Assembly (NCBI GenBank): GCA_030688705.1
Contig: JAUYJH010000121.1
Span: forward strand, 1 to 42,728
Length of the DNA stretch: 42,728 nucleotides
Source: Deltaproteobacteria bacterium
GTDB taxonomy: Bacteria; UBA10199; SPLOWO2-01-44-7
Direction: 5' to 3'
The notes under the pieces are model-generated. The model did no database searches. It was not told the origin of the DNA and saw only the letters and a list, made by a program, of their open reading frames with translations. Positions 1 to 7,264 of this stretch are shown here, piece after piece; position 1 is the first letter of the stretch; every line of letters begins with the position of its first letter. Both the position numbers and the translations under genes were made by a program.

Positions 1-204
1 AAATGGAAACCGGTGATGCGGGCGGTCTCTGCGGCCCAGCCTTTTGGCGGCTCCATCTGGAATTACGCCGTAAAGTCACAATCAGACGAAGCGTTTTTAT
101 ATCAAACCGCCTTTGTTCCCGTACAGGCGCTCCCCAAAGAGGGATTTTTAAAAATCGATGAAGAAACATGGAGGGATTTTGATCCGCAAAATATTCAACA
201 TTAA
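1..204 (+). CDS. C-terminal fragment of an unknown Tad-locus protein
   Basis: The reading frame is open from the first base of the window, so only the last 67 residues are visible and the true start lies upstream. The tail contains AVSAAQPFGGSIWN, a stretch that resembles the C-terminal part of TadG-like (Tad domain) proteins in delta-type genomes; this resemblance is from memory and weak. No transmembrane segment or catalytic motif is visible in this piece. It is followed, with overlap, by the TadE-like gene, so it belongs to the same pilus operon and is probably an envelope or minor-pilin-type component (inference). Confidence 0.55.
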   Translation, partial: KWKPVMRAVSAAQPFGGSIWNYAVKSQSDEAFLYQTAFVPVQALPKEGFLKIDEETWRDFDPQNIQH

Positions 205-442
205 TCGCAAAGGTTCCGCCGCGGTCGAGATGGCGTTTGTCATTCCGTTTGCCGTTGTCATTCTGGCCGGTTTTTATTTTCTTTTTCAATGGGGTCACGG
301 GAAACAAAGAGACCTTGTTATTCGCCAACAAGCCGATGCCATCCGTTTGCATAAACGGCAGATGGCTGTTCCGGTTTTAGAAAGGCCGTGTCAAGTGCAA
401 CACCCTGCCATCAAGGCGCTCTGCGAAGGGAGAGGAAGATGA
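158..442 (+). CDS. TadE-like pseudopilin, short
   Basis: A 94-residue protein with a basic start, then KGSAAVEMAFVIPFAVVIL and a single long hydrophobic helix (about residues 19-45), followed by a short hydrophilic tail. The small-residue/hydrophobic stretch with Glu shortly after its start is the hallmark of TadE/TadF minor pseudopilins, which are processed by the prepilin peptidase and placed in the inner membrane to start pilus assembly. Two starts compete: ATG 158, or TTG 179, which has GGAGG at 170-174 four bases upstream. The stop overlaps the cpaB start as ATGA (439-442), indicating translational coupling. The family assignment rests on the N-terminal helix and the operon context. Confidence 0.65.
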   Translation: MKKHGGILIRKIFNINRKGSAAVEMAFVIPFAVVILAGFYFLFQWGHGKQRDLVIRQQADAIRLHKRQMAVPVLERPCQVQHPAIKALCEGRGR

Positions 443-1251
443 AAATAAAACAGCCGGCCTGGATAGCCGCGGCGGCGGGTGTTTTGGCCCTGCTTCTTTC
501 CTTTGGTTATTTTCGTGTCAAAGAGGCACGGCTCAATGCGCTTGAAGATCCGGTGACCGTTGTCGTCGCCAAAAAAGATGTTTTGCAGGCAAGCCGCCTT
601 GATCCATCACAACTGACTCTTATGAAATTCCCACGCCGCTTTGTCCAGCCGGCGGCGGCCCTTTCTCTGGAATCGGTTGCGGGGCAGGTGGCGATGACGC
701 CGATTCTTAAAGGGGAACAGATTGTGATGACCAAACTGCTTCCATTGGGCGAAAAAAGCGGGCTCCAATCCAAAATCCCCTTGGGGATGCGGGCCTTGTC
801 GGTGGAAATGGATGATGTCTCCGGTGTGGCGGGTCTGATCCGCCCCAATAATTTTATTGATCTGTTGGCCACCTTTGAAATGGAAGATTCCACCGAGAAT
901 CTTCAAGTCGGCACCCATACGATCGCCCAAAAAGTTCTGGTTCTGGCCGTCGGCAGAGAAATTCAAAACGGTCTGGACGGAAAAAAACAGAAAGATTCCA
1001 AAAATATGTTCGGCGGCGCTTCCTTTACCGAGTCGCTAACCGGCAACAACAAAAGAACGCTGACTTTGGCGCTGACACCCCAGCAGGCGCAGGAGGTGGA
1101 GTTTGCCAAACAGCAGGGGGTTGTCGCCTTTTCGTTGCGGCCGCAGTGGGAAGAAGAGCCTCTCAATTTGCAGCCGACCACGGCGCTGGATTTAGTTGGG
1201 TTCAAAGGCAGGGCAAAGAGGACGGGGTATCGGGAGTATAGGGGGAAGTAG
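439..1251 (+). CDS. cpaB: Flp pilus assembly protein CpaB/RcpC
   Basis: A 270-residue protein with an N-terminal membrane anchor (about residues 7-25) and a SAF-type domain beginning near VVVAKKDVLQASRL, which matches CpaB/RcpC. These periplasmic proteins accompany the Tad secretin in the outer membrane and help gate or stabilise it. The middle contains IPLGMRALSVEMDDVSGVAG followed by IRPNNFIDLLATF, the characteristic CpaB core in which regular residues precede a P-x-D/N-x-IDLL motif. The start is ATG 439, which has GAGAGGAAG just upstream and overlaps the tadE-like stop as ATGA. The cpaC gene follows within a few bases. Length is normal for the family. Confidence 0.9.
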   Translation: MKIKQPAWIAAAAGVLALLLSFGYFRVKEARLNALEDPVTVVVAKKDVLQASRLDPSQLTLMKFPRRFVQPAAALSLESVAGQVAMTPILKGEQIVMTKLLPLGEKSGLQSKIPLGMRALSVEMDDVSGVAGLIRPNNFIDLLATFEMEDSTENLQVGTHTIAQKVLVLAVGREIQNGLDGKKQKDSKNMFGGASFTESLTGNNKRTLTLALTPQQAQEVEFAKQQGVVAFSLRPQWEEEPLNLQPTTALDLVGFKGRAKRTGYREYRGK

Positions 1252-1345
1252 GACAATGGACAATGGACCAGGGACAATGGACCCACGACAAAAAACAATC
1301 AAAAAGCTTTTAGTCCTTGGTCCTTGGTCCATGGTCCTTGGTCCA
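1250..1345 (+). repeat. GGACAATGGACC / GGTCCTTGGTCC inverted repeat, copy 1
   Basis: The left half reads GGACAATGGACAATGGACC with further GGACAATGGACC, and the right half reads TCCTTGGTCCTTGGTCCATG followed by GTCCTTGGTCC, so the two halves can pair. It covers the junction between cpaB and cpaC and encodes the n- and h-regions of the CpaC signal peptide. Related copies lie at 5777-5831 and 26656-26765. Confidence 0.8.
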
Positions 1346-2779
1346 ATATCATTATTGTTGGCCTCCTTAGCCTTCGCCTCTCCCCTCTCCCCCCAATCCC
1401 TCGCCAAAGGGGAATCATCGGTTATCCAGACCGATTATGAAATCGGCGATGTGGCCATTGCCAATCCCAAAGTGGCCGATTTTATTATTCAGGATGAGAG
1501 AAAATCGCTCTACCTCAACGCCAAGAGCGAAGGGTTCACCACCCTGACTCTTTGGAACAAGGACGGGGAGCTTAAAGATGTCATTCCCGTGACGGTCCAC
1601 AGTGCCAGCTTGAGCGCTATTTTGAGAGAGGCCGAACAATCTTTTGCATCAATCAAATCGATCGATTTTTTGGTGCAAGACGATGTAATCCGCATCGTCG
1701 GCGAGGCCCCTTCTCCTTCTGATTATAAAAGAATCCAATCTTTTGCCGCCAGGTATCCGCAAATTTTGAATGAGGTCATCATGGCCAAGCCGGTTTTGGA
1801 TACCATGACCAGCCGCATTGAAAAAGCGATCGCCATGCCGGGGATCAAAGTCCGCTCGGTCAAGGATCGCGTGGTTTTGGAGGGGGTCGCCTTTAGCCAA
1901 GGGGCCGCAAACAAGGCTTACGAGATTGCCAAACTCTACGATCCCACCGCATTGAATCTTATTGAAATCCGGCAGGGGGACAGAACGCTGGGGAAAGAAG
2001 AGATGGTGCAGATTGATCTCTATTTTATGGAGATTCAAAAATCGGCGCTGCGCACCTTTGGCATCCAATGGGCGCCGGGTTCTTTTCCTGCGGGGGGCGG
2101 AGAAAATCCGTTCGGCGGCGGCGGTGGCGATGCGTCAGGCGGCATCGGTGGGCTGGGACAATCGCTGATCGGTTTTGTGTTGAATCTCGTTCCCAAAATT
2201 CGCTTCATCCGCGAAAAAGGGTTGGGCCGTGTTTTGGAAAACCCGACTATTTTTGTCAAAAGCGGCGACTTGGCCACTTTTTTCAGCGGCGTGCAGGTTC
2301 CCTATTTTGCCCAGCAAAATGTCCAATTCAAAGAGGTGGGGGTCAAGGTGGAGGCCCAGCCGGTTGTTTCCGGAAGCGACGTCGATCTGAAAATGTCGGC
2401 GCAAATTTCCACCCCCTCCGCCCACATCGATGGCGGCATCAATACCCACTCGATCAATACCACCGCGTATATCCCGTCGGGCCAGGCGATGGTGCTCGGG
2501 GGGATTTTAAGCGGCCGGGATGTCAAAACCTATAACCGCGTTCCCAAAGACCTCTCCACCTCATCGGCCCTTTTTACGCTTTTTTTGTCGAAGGATTTTC
2601 AGACCAGCAAAACAGAGCTGGTGGTTTTTGCCCTTCCAAAAATTGTCGCGGCGCAAGCGGATCTCACAAGTCTCAAAGAAGATTGGGCAAAGACGGAAGA
2701 ACAAATGCTCAAAGACCGCTCCATGAAGGAATATCTTGAATACATGAAGAAAAGGAAAAAAATAAATTCTAAACACTAA
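1256..2779 (+). CDS. cpaC: Tad secretin CpaC/RcpA
   Basis: An outer-membrane secretin of about 507 residues through which the Flp pilus exits. Order of parts: a signal peptide ending near LAFASP; a pilus/secretin N-domain (ESSVIQTDYEIGDVAIANP onward); a BON-like segment; a Gly-rich linker (about residues 285-305); and the secretin core, with VPYFAQQNVQFKEVGVKVEAQP and then YIPSGQAMVLGGIL near the C-terminus. The C-terminal tail is Lys-rich. The start is uncertain: ATG 1256 follows GGGGGAAG at a workable distance, while ATG 1277 would give a shorter, more basic signal peptide. The signal peptide is written by a GGTCC-type repeat, which is unusual. Neighbours are cpaB upstream and an inserted element downstream. 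Confidence 0.92.
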   Translation: MDNGPGTMDPRQKTIKKLLVLGPWSMVLGPISLLLASLAFASPLSPQSLAKGESSVIQTDYEIGDVAIANPKVADFIIQDERKSLYLNAKSEGFTTLTLWNKDGELKDVIPVTVHSASLSAILREAEQSFASIKSIDFLVQDDVIRIVGEAPSPSDYKRIQSFAARYPQILNEVIMAKPVLDTMTSRIEKAIAMPGIKVRSVKDRVVLEGVAFSQGAANKAYEIAKLYDPTALNLIEIRQGDRTLGKEEMVQIDLYFMEIQKSALRTFGIQWAPGSFPAGGGENPFGGGGGDASGGIGGLGQSLIGFVLNLVPKIRFIREKGLGRVLENPTIFVKSGDLATFFSGVQVPYFAQQNVQFKEVGVKVEAQPVVSGSDVDLKMSAQISTPSAHIDGGINTHSINTTAYIPSGQAMVLGGILSGRDVKTYNRVPKDLSTSSALFTLFLSKDFQTSKTELVVFALPKIVAAQADLTSLKEDWAKTEEQMLKDRSMKEYLEYMKKRKKINSKH

Positions 2780-3258
2780 ATACTAAACAAATTACAATGA
2801 ATCAAAATAAAAATTCCAAACCCGCTTGTTTCGATCTTGAAAAACGGACACTGCAATTTGCGGAAAATATTATTCAATATACAAAGGTGCTGCCAAAAAC
2901 GCTTTCTAATCTTGAAATTGCAAAACAACTGATCAGATCAGGGGGGTCCGTTGGCGCAAACTACATCGAAGCAAACGAATCGCTGGGCAAAAAGGATTTT
3001 ATGATGAGAATTAAAATTTGCAAAAAAGAATCAAAAGAAAGTCGCTATTGGCTCTGCTTAAGCGAGACTTTTCAGATCAATAAAAAAGAAATGCTGATTC
3101 AAGAGACAAATGAACTGATGAAAATCTTCGGAGCCATTTTAGAAAAATGCAAATAATTCGATTGTTTGGATTTTGGAAATTGAAATTTAGAATTTGTTTA
3201 GAGTTTCGAATTTAGGATTTAGAATTTTGTATTTTTATTTTTAATTTTTCATTTTTAT
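2764..3258. mobile_element. AT-rich inverted-repeat element carrying a four-helix-bundle gene
   Basis: The left arm (about 2764-2820) and right arm (about 3158-3258) are inverted, degenerate copies built on units such as CTAAACAAAT and AATTCTAAATCCTAAA. Between them lies one small gene. Two elements with the same arms but no gene occur at 28302-28438 and 32583-32722. No transposase is visible. The element interrupts the Tad operon exactly between cpaC and cpaEF and ends one or two bases before the cpaEF start. Its status as a mobile unit is inferred from the multiple copies and the cargo-bearing versus empty forms. Confidence 0.6.
2797..3156 (+). CDS. four-helix bundle protein (23S rRNA intervening-sequence family)
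   Basis: A 119-residue all-helical protein. The features IAKQLIRSGGSVGANYIEA and the later ESRYWLCLSE are diagnostic for the S23/four-helix-bundle family (TIGR02436), best known from open reading frames in 23S rRNA intervening sequences and related to the Avd accessory protein of diversity-generating retroelements. The biochemical role of stand-alone members is unknown. The start codon lies inside the left arm of an AT-rich inverted repeat and the stop lies just inside the right arm, so gene and repeat form one unit. It has no functional link to the surrounding Tad genes, and its base composition is more AT-rich than theirs, consistent with insertion. No reverse transcriptase or template/variable repeat is present. 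Confidence 0.9.
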   Translation: MNQNKNSKPACFDLEKRTLQFAENIIQYTKVLPKTLSNLEIAKQLIRSGGSVGANYIEANESLGKKDFMMRIKICKKESKESRYWLCLSETFQINKKEMLIQETNELMKIFGAILEKCK

Positions 3259-3259
3259 T

Positions 3260-5203
3260 ATGAGTGCGAAAATCATATCCGTAATGGGTGTCAAAGACGG
3301 GGTTGGGGCGTCGGGTTTGGCCAAAGACATCGCCGCGGCCTCCCGCAAAAGGGGGGAGACAGTACTCCTCGTGGATGGTGATGCCGACCATCCCGGTGAT
3401 TTGCGGCTTGTCTGCGGCGATGCCGCCCCGTGGCGCAGCCTCCCTGATCTTTCGCGCCTCTCTTTTGATTCGGACCCTGCGTGGACCCGCGCTTTTTTGA
3501 AAACCGCTTCGGGGTTCAGCGGCCTTGAAATCGCCGCCGCCGGTGAAAATGCCTGGTCGCAGGTGGAGCCGCATCTCCACCGTTTTGATCTGGTGGTCTG
3601 CGATTTGGGCTCCCGGTTTCATTCTCTTGCCGCCTCTTTTTTAAAACAATCGTCCCTTTTTGTTTTGGCGGCCGGCTCCTCGATAACGCACGTGGAGGCC
3701 CTTAAACGCAAAAGCCAAAAACTTTCGATGAGTTTTTTTCCGTTCCAGCGCATCGGCTGGGTGGCCAGAAATTGGGGAAAAGAGGCGTTTTTGAAGACCG
3801 CTGATCTGGAGCAAATCACAAAGATAGCGTGTGTCGGCCAAAAAGGGTCCGATTGCCTTTTGACAATGGACAGGCTCCCCCCCTTGAACGGAGATTTGGC
3901 CCCTTTTCTCCCCGATCGTCTTTTTGGCGAAAAACTTCCCCCTGTTGTGGTGAAGGCGGCGGAAGAACCCGAGGCGCCGCAGACTGTTTCTTTCAGACCG
4001 GAGCTTCTTTCTGCCGTCAAAAAAAGCATGGAGACAAAGGGGCTCAAAGCCGATCAAAACGAGGAGGGATTGCGCGAAAAAGTGAGAATCATTATCCACG
4101 AGGTGCTTCAAGACGCGTCGCTCGATATTCCTTCAGAAACCGACCGCGACGTTTTAACCCGTGAACTTCTTGATGAGCTTTTGGGGCTGGGGCCTCTGGA
4201 AAAACTCCTCTCGCACCCCCATTACAGCGAAATTCTGGTCAACGGCTTGGCGCCGATTTTTGTCGAGGAAAAAGGGCGGCTTCAACCGACCTCTTTTCAA
4301 TTCATCAATCTGGAATCGCTGAACAAGGCGATTGAGAGAATTTTGGCCCCGCTGGGGAGGCGCGTCGATGAGGCCTCTCCGATGGTCGATGCCCGGCTCA
4401 AAGACGGCTCGCGCGTCAACATCATCATTCCGCCTTTGGCCCTGAACGGTCCTGTGGTGAGTATCCGCCGTTTTTCAAAAAATAGTCTCTCCCCCGAAGA
4501 TTGGGTGCGCATGGGGAGCGTCACCGAAGAGATGCTTCAGTTTTTGAAAGAGGGGGTGTTGCGCAAAATGAACATCCTTGTCTCCGGCGGCACCGGTTCG
4601 GGCAAGACGACCCTTTTGAATCTTTTGTCCTCTTTTATTCCCAAAGAAGAGAGGATCATCACCATTGAAGACGCGGCGGAGCTTAAGCTCAACCAGCCCC
4701 ATGTGGTGCGTCTGGAGTCTAGGCCCGCAAACATCGAGGGGAAGGGGATGATCGCCATCCGCGATTTGGTGCGTAACTCCCTAAGAATGCGCCCCGACCG
4801 GATCGTGGTCGGCGAATGCCGCGGGGCAGAGGCGCTCGACATGCTGCAGGCGATGAACACCGGTCACGACGGTTCGCTCACCACCCTGCATGCCAACACG
4901 CCGCGCGATGCCCTTTCTCGTCTTGAAACGCTGGTGATGTTTGCCGGGATGGATCTGCCGTCCAAGGCTATTCGGGAACAGATTGCCTCGGCCATCGACA
5001 TTATCGTGCAGATTGCAAGGGGTGCCGACGGAAGCCGCAAAATTGTTTCCATAGTCAAACTGTCGGGGATGGAAGGGGATGTGTTTACCTTGGAGGAGAT
5101 TTTTGGCGATTGTCATTGCGAGGCCAGCCACGCTTCGCTCGCTGCAGGCTCCGGCCGAAGCAATCTCCCGTGGATTGCTTCGCCCCTTCGGGGCTCGCAA
5201 TGA
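3260..5203 (+). CDS. cpaF: CpaE-CpaF fusion: MinD-like domain plus Tad secretion ATPase
   Basis: A 647-residue protein in two parts. Residues 1 to about 225 are a ParA/MinD-like CpaE/TadZ module with a deviant P-loop (KDGVGASGLA at about 12-21) and DLVVCDLGS; this part localises Tad machines to the pole. From about 270 on it is a complete CpaF/TadA-type PilT/VirB11 ATPase: N-terminal helical domain, Walker A GGTGSGKTT (443-451), the Asp-box RIITIEDAAELKL, RMRPDRIVVGECRGAEALDM and GSLTTLHAN with its His. It powers pilus assembly at the inner membrane. CpaE and CpaF are normally separate, so the fusion is unusual. The last roughly 30 residues (from CHCEASHASL) are encoded by a palindromic repeat rather than by family sequence. 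No Shine-Dalgarno sequence is seen before the ATG, because an AT-rich element abuts it. Confidence 0.93.
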   Translation: MSAKIISVMGVKDGVGASGLAKDIAAASRKRGETVLLVDGDADHPGDLRLVCGDAAPWRSLPDLSRLSFDSDPAWTRAFLKTASGFSGLEIAAAGENAWSQVEPHLHRFDLVVCDLGSRFHSLAASFLKQSSLFVLAAGSSITHVEALKRKSQKLSMSFFPFQRIGWVARNWGKEAFLKTADLEQITKIACVGQKGSDCLLTMDRLPPLNGDLAPFLPDRLFGEKLPPVVVKAAEEPEAPQTVSFRPELLSAVKKSMETKGLKADQNEEGLREKVRIIIHEVLQDASLDIPSETDRDVLTRELLDELLGLGPLEKLLSHPHYSEILVNGLAPIFVEEKGRLQPTSFQFINLESLNKAIERILAPLGRRVDEASPMVDARLKDGSRVNIIIPPLALNGPVVSIRRFSKNSLSPEDWVRMGSVTEEMLQFLKEGVLRKMNILVSGGTGSGKTTLLNLLSSFIPKEERIITIEDAAELKLNQPHVVRLESRPANIEGKGMIAIRDLVRNSLRMRPDRIVVGECRGAEALDMLQAMNTGHDGSLTTLHANTPRDALSRLETLVMFAGMDLPSKAIREQIASAIDIIVQIARGADGSRKIVSIVKLSGMEGDVFTLEEIFGDCHCEASHASLAAGSGRSNLPWIASPLRGSQ

Positions 5204-5205
5204 CA
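5111..5205. repeat. TGTCATTGCGAG palindromic repeat at the cpaEF/tadB junction
   Basis: The 12-bp ends TGTCATTGCGAG (5111-5122) and CTCGCAATGACA (5194-5205) are perfect inverted copies, and inner segments also pair (GAAGCAATCTCC with GGATTGCTTCG). It codes for the CpaF tail, and its terminal CAATGACA contains both the cpaEF stop TGA and the tadB start ATG. It is the most complete copy of a family scattered through the window. Confidence 0.88.
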
Positions 5206-5754
5206 CCGCGCCGCAAGAAAAAAATAGAGGCAGGGCTCGCCGACTGTTTCGTGCTCATTGCCAACGCCATGAAAGCGGGGCTTGGCCTGCAACAGGCGCT
5301 GAAACTGGCCGGCGAGGAGGGGCCTTGGCCTTTGAACGAAGAATTTTCTCTCGTTTTAGAGAAGACAAAACTGGGACACACGCTCGATGAGGCCTTAAGC
5401 GACACCGAAAGAAAACTGAACATCCCCGATTTTTCACTCATGGTCCATTCTGTTATTTTACTGCGCGGCATCGGCGGCAATTTGGCAAGCCATCTTGAAA
5501 ATCTCTCCAAAATTTTAAGAGAACGCCAGAAAGTGACGGCCAAAGTGGGGCTTTTGACCGCGCAGGGGATGACGCAGGGGGTGATTTTGGCGGTGATGCC
5601 CTTTGTGCTGGGGCTGGTGCTTCATTTTTTATCGCCCGATTTCATCGCCCCTCTTTTCGCGCATCCGCTGGGTTGGCTCTCGCTGGCGGCGGTCGTGATT
5701 CTCGATTGCGGCGGTTATTTTTGGATGCGCCATATGGCAAAGGTAACTATATGA
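5200..5754 (+). CDS. tadB: TadB-like inner-membrane protein, N-terminally truncated
   Basis: A 184-residue protein consisting of one type II secretion F (T2SSF) domain (LIANAMKAGLGLQQALKLAG onward) and two C-terminal membrane helices (about 130-150 and 158-178). Together with TadC it forms the inner-membrane platform that couples the CpaF ATPase to pilin polymerisation. Full TadB proteins have roughly 100-140 more N-terminal residues with two extra helices; these are absent here. The ATG at 5200 lies in the terminal inverted repeat of a palindromic element, overlapping the cpaEF stop as ATGA. An upstream in-frame ATG (5110) would only add repeat-encoded residues. The likely history is deletion or replacement of the 5' end at the repeat (inference). 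The stop overlaps the next gene as ATGA. Confidence 0.85.
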   Translation: MTPRRKKKIEAGLADCFVLIANAMKAGLGLQQALKLAGEEGPWPLNEEFSLVLEKTKLGHTLDEALSDTERKLNIPDFSLMVHSVILLRGIGGNLASHLENLSKILRERQKVTAKVGLLTAQGMTQGVILAVMPFVLGLVLHFLSPDFIAPLFAHPLGWLSLAAVVILDCGGYFWMRHMAKVTI

Positions 5755-6320
5755 AACATTTTCTTATTTTTCTTTTGGTCCTTTGTCCCTGCCTGACCGG
5801 CAGGCAGGCCTGGTCCATAGTCCATGGTCAAGTCTGCCATGTCGCTTATGTCGAAAAACACAACGGCATGGAAAGAAGCCTGACCGCGCGGGTCGGAAAG
5901 GAGATTGTTTTGGGGGAGGTTTTAGGAACTTTTCCGGCCGACCTCAAAGCCCATCCGCCATGGTATTTGACGGGATTCCCCGCTTTTGAAAAGGAGATCC
6001 AAATTGCGCTGGAAGGCCTGCCGCCGCTTCTTTTGCACCGTGAGTTCCATTGTCATTCTGATCCGCCTCTGGCGGAGAAGAATCCCGATTGCCGTGTTTC
6101 CCTCAAACTTTCCGCAAAACAGGAGTCCCTGCCGCTCAATGAAGAAGAGGCGCAGGTCAATGCCCTTCTAAAGCCTTTTGGCGTGGATGAAGTTTTTTTG
6201 GAAGGGACCGGCCGACAGTGGCTTGAATCCGAGGAATTTTTGCTCAAAGGCCATCTTGTGAAAGAGGGAAAAAAAGAACCGCTGGAAATTTCGTGGGCCA
6301 GGGGGAAATTGCCATGGTGA
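5751..6320 (+). CDS. exported protein of unknown function in the Tad operon
   Basis: A 189-residue protein that I do not recognise. It begins with a signal-peptide-like segment (MKHFLIFLLVLCPCLTG), which runs into residues encoded by two repeats (a CCTGCC...GGCAGG palindrome and a GGTCC unit). The mature part is mixed alpha/beta in appearance, has four Cys residues (in CHV, FHCHS and DCRV), and ends with an acidic, Leu-rich section. The start ATG 5751 overlaps the tadB stop as ATGA and the 3' end overlaps tadC by 7 bases, so it is tightly embedded between tadB and tadC. A periplasmic or flagellar-P-ring-assembly-like role in pilus assembly is possible but unsupported beyond position. Confidence 0.6.
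   Translation: MKHFLIFLLVLCPCLTGRQAWSIVHGQVCHVAYVEKHNGMERSLTARVGKEIVLGEVLGTFPADLKAHPPWYLTGFPAFEKEIQIALEGLPPLLLHREFHCHSDPPLAEKNPDCRVSLKLSAKQESLPLNEEEAQVNALLKPFGVDEVFLEGTGRQWLESEEFLLKGHLVKEGKKEPLEISWARGKLPW
5777..5831 (+). repeat. GGTCC repeat copy 2 with nested CCTGCC/GGCAGG palindrome
   Basis: Contains GGTCCTTTGTCCCTGCC, then TGACCGGCAGGCAGG, then TGGTCCATAGTCCATGGTC. It resembles copies at 1250-1345 and 26656-26765, and again sits in the signal-peptide-coding region of an exported protein. The inner palindrome resembles the one at 38626-38645. Confidence 0.7.
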
Positions 6321-7204
6321 TCCTTATTGCAACCGCCTTTGCCGCGGCCGTTTTTTTCGGGGCCTATTCCCTTGGCCTTGTTTTTGAACGGGAAAAAACA
6401 CGCCTCAAATGGTTTTCAACATTTTCCGGCATTCCAAAAGGGAATTTTCTTTTTACATGGAACGCCCCTTTGATCTCTATCATTGCGAGGAGGCCCATGC
6501 GGCCCGGTGTCATTGCGAGGCCCGCAGGGCCGAAGCAATCTCCCGACAGACTTACAACCCTCCTCAAAGACTCCGGCCTCTATTCCTTTTGCAAAGAAAA
6601 AGAATTTGCCGCTTTTGTTTTTTGTCTTGCGGCAGAAAGTGCCGCGCTTTTCTCTCTTTTTTTTGGATTCTCCTTTTCCCCATTTTTTTGGGGAGCCCTT
6701 TCAGGCGCCGCCTATCCTTTTCTCTGGCTTCTGCAGGCCAAAAAAGAGCGATTTGCAAATATCCGCCGCGATTTGCCGACGGTCATGGATCTTTTGGCGG
6801 TCTCCGTTTCGGCGGGGCTCGACATGATGCAGGCTTTGGAGAGAATTGTCGCCAAACTCCCCAAGCGGGGGCTTGTCGAAGAAATCGATCAGATGCTGCA
6901 CGAGCTAAAACTGGGCAAGACCCGCAAGGAGGTTTTGATTTCCCTTAAAGAGCGGGTTCCGCTTCCGGAAATGAAAACGCTGATCTCTTTTTTGGTGCAG
7001 GCGATCATGCTGGGGACTTCCATGGGCCCGGTGTTGATTGCCGGGGCCGACCAGATGCGCCACCAGCGTTTTTTGGATGCCGAAAAACTGGGGATTCAAG
7101 CCTCCCAAAAAATCCTTTTTCCCCTGATTTTTTGCATTCTGCCGGCGGTTTTTTTGACAATTTTTTCACCGCTAGTGATTCGCTACTACGTTTTGTCATC
7201 CTGA
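6314..7204 (+). CDS. tadC: TadC-like inner-membrane platform protein
   Basis: A 296-residue protein with an N-terminal membrane helix, a second hydrophobic block (about residues 95-135), a T2SSF domain (LPTVMDLLAVSVSAGLDMMQ through the conserved LGTSMGPVL) and a C-terminal helix (ILFPLIFCILPAVFLTIF). This is the TadC architecture; with TadB it forms the platform on which the Flp pilus is built. The start ATG 6314 has AGGGGG eight bases upstream and lies inside the preceding gene. Residues of about 57-80 (IARRPMRPGVIARPAGPKQS) are written by a partial TGTCATTGCGAG repeat in the poorly conserved cytoplasmic linker, so the element seems tolerated there. Confidence 0.9.
   Translation: MVILIATAFAAAVFFGAYSLGLVFEREKTRLKWFSTFSGIPKGNFLFTWNAPLISIIARRPMRPGVIARPAGPKQSPDRLTTLLKDSGLYSFCKEKEFAAFVFCLAAESAALFSLFFGFSFSPFFWGALSGAAYPFLWLLQAKKERFANIRRDLPTVMDLLAVSVSAGLDMMQALERIVAKLPKRGLVEEIDQMLHELKLGKTRKEVLISLKERVPLPEMKTLISFLVQAIMLGTSMGPVLIAGADQMRHQRFLDAEKLGIQASQKILFPLIFCILPAVFLTIFSPLVIRYYVLSS
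6479..6547. repeat. TCATTGCGAGG repeat pair inside tadC
   Basis: Two partial copies of the family: CATTGCGAGGAGGCCC, then TGTCATTGCGAGGCC with GAAGCAATCTCC. They are in frame within tadC and encode an Arg/Pro-rich linker. Confidence 0.8.
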
Positions 7205-7258
7205 GCGTAGCGAAGGATCCCGGTGGCATCGGGATTCCTCGCTTCGCTCGGAATGATA
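7196..7258. repeat. TCATCCTGAGCG...GAATGA palindromic repeat after tadC
   Basis: TCATCCTGAGCGTAGCGAAGG pairs with CCTCGCTTCGCTCGGAATGA. It provides the tadC stop codon region and one of the possible start codons (ATG 7253) of the following gene. It may also act as a transcript-stabilising or attenuating hairpin (inference). Confidence 0.8.
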
Positions 7259-7264
7259 AAAAAA

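Noticed and set aside
2797..3156. Diversity-generating retroelement accessory (Avd) candidate
   Set aside because: The protein belongs to the same broad four-helix superfamily, but no reverse transcriptase or template/variable repeat is present nearby.
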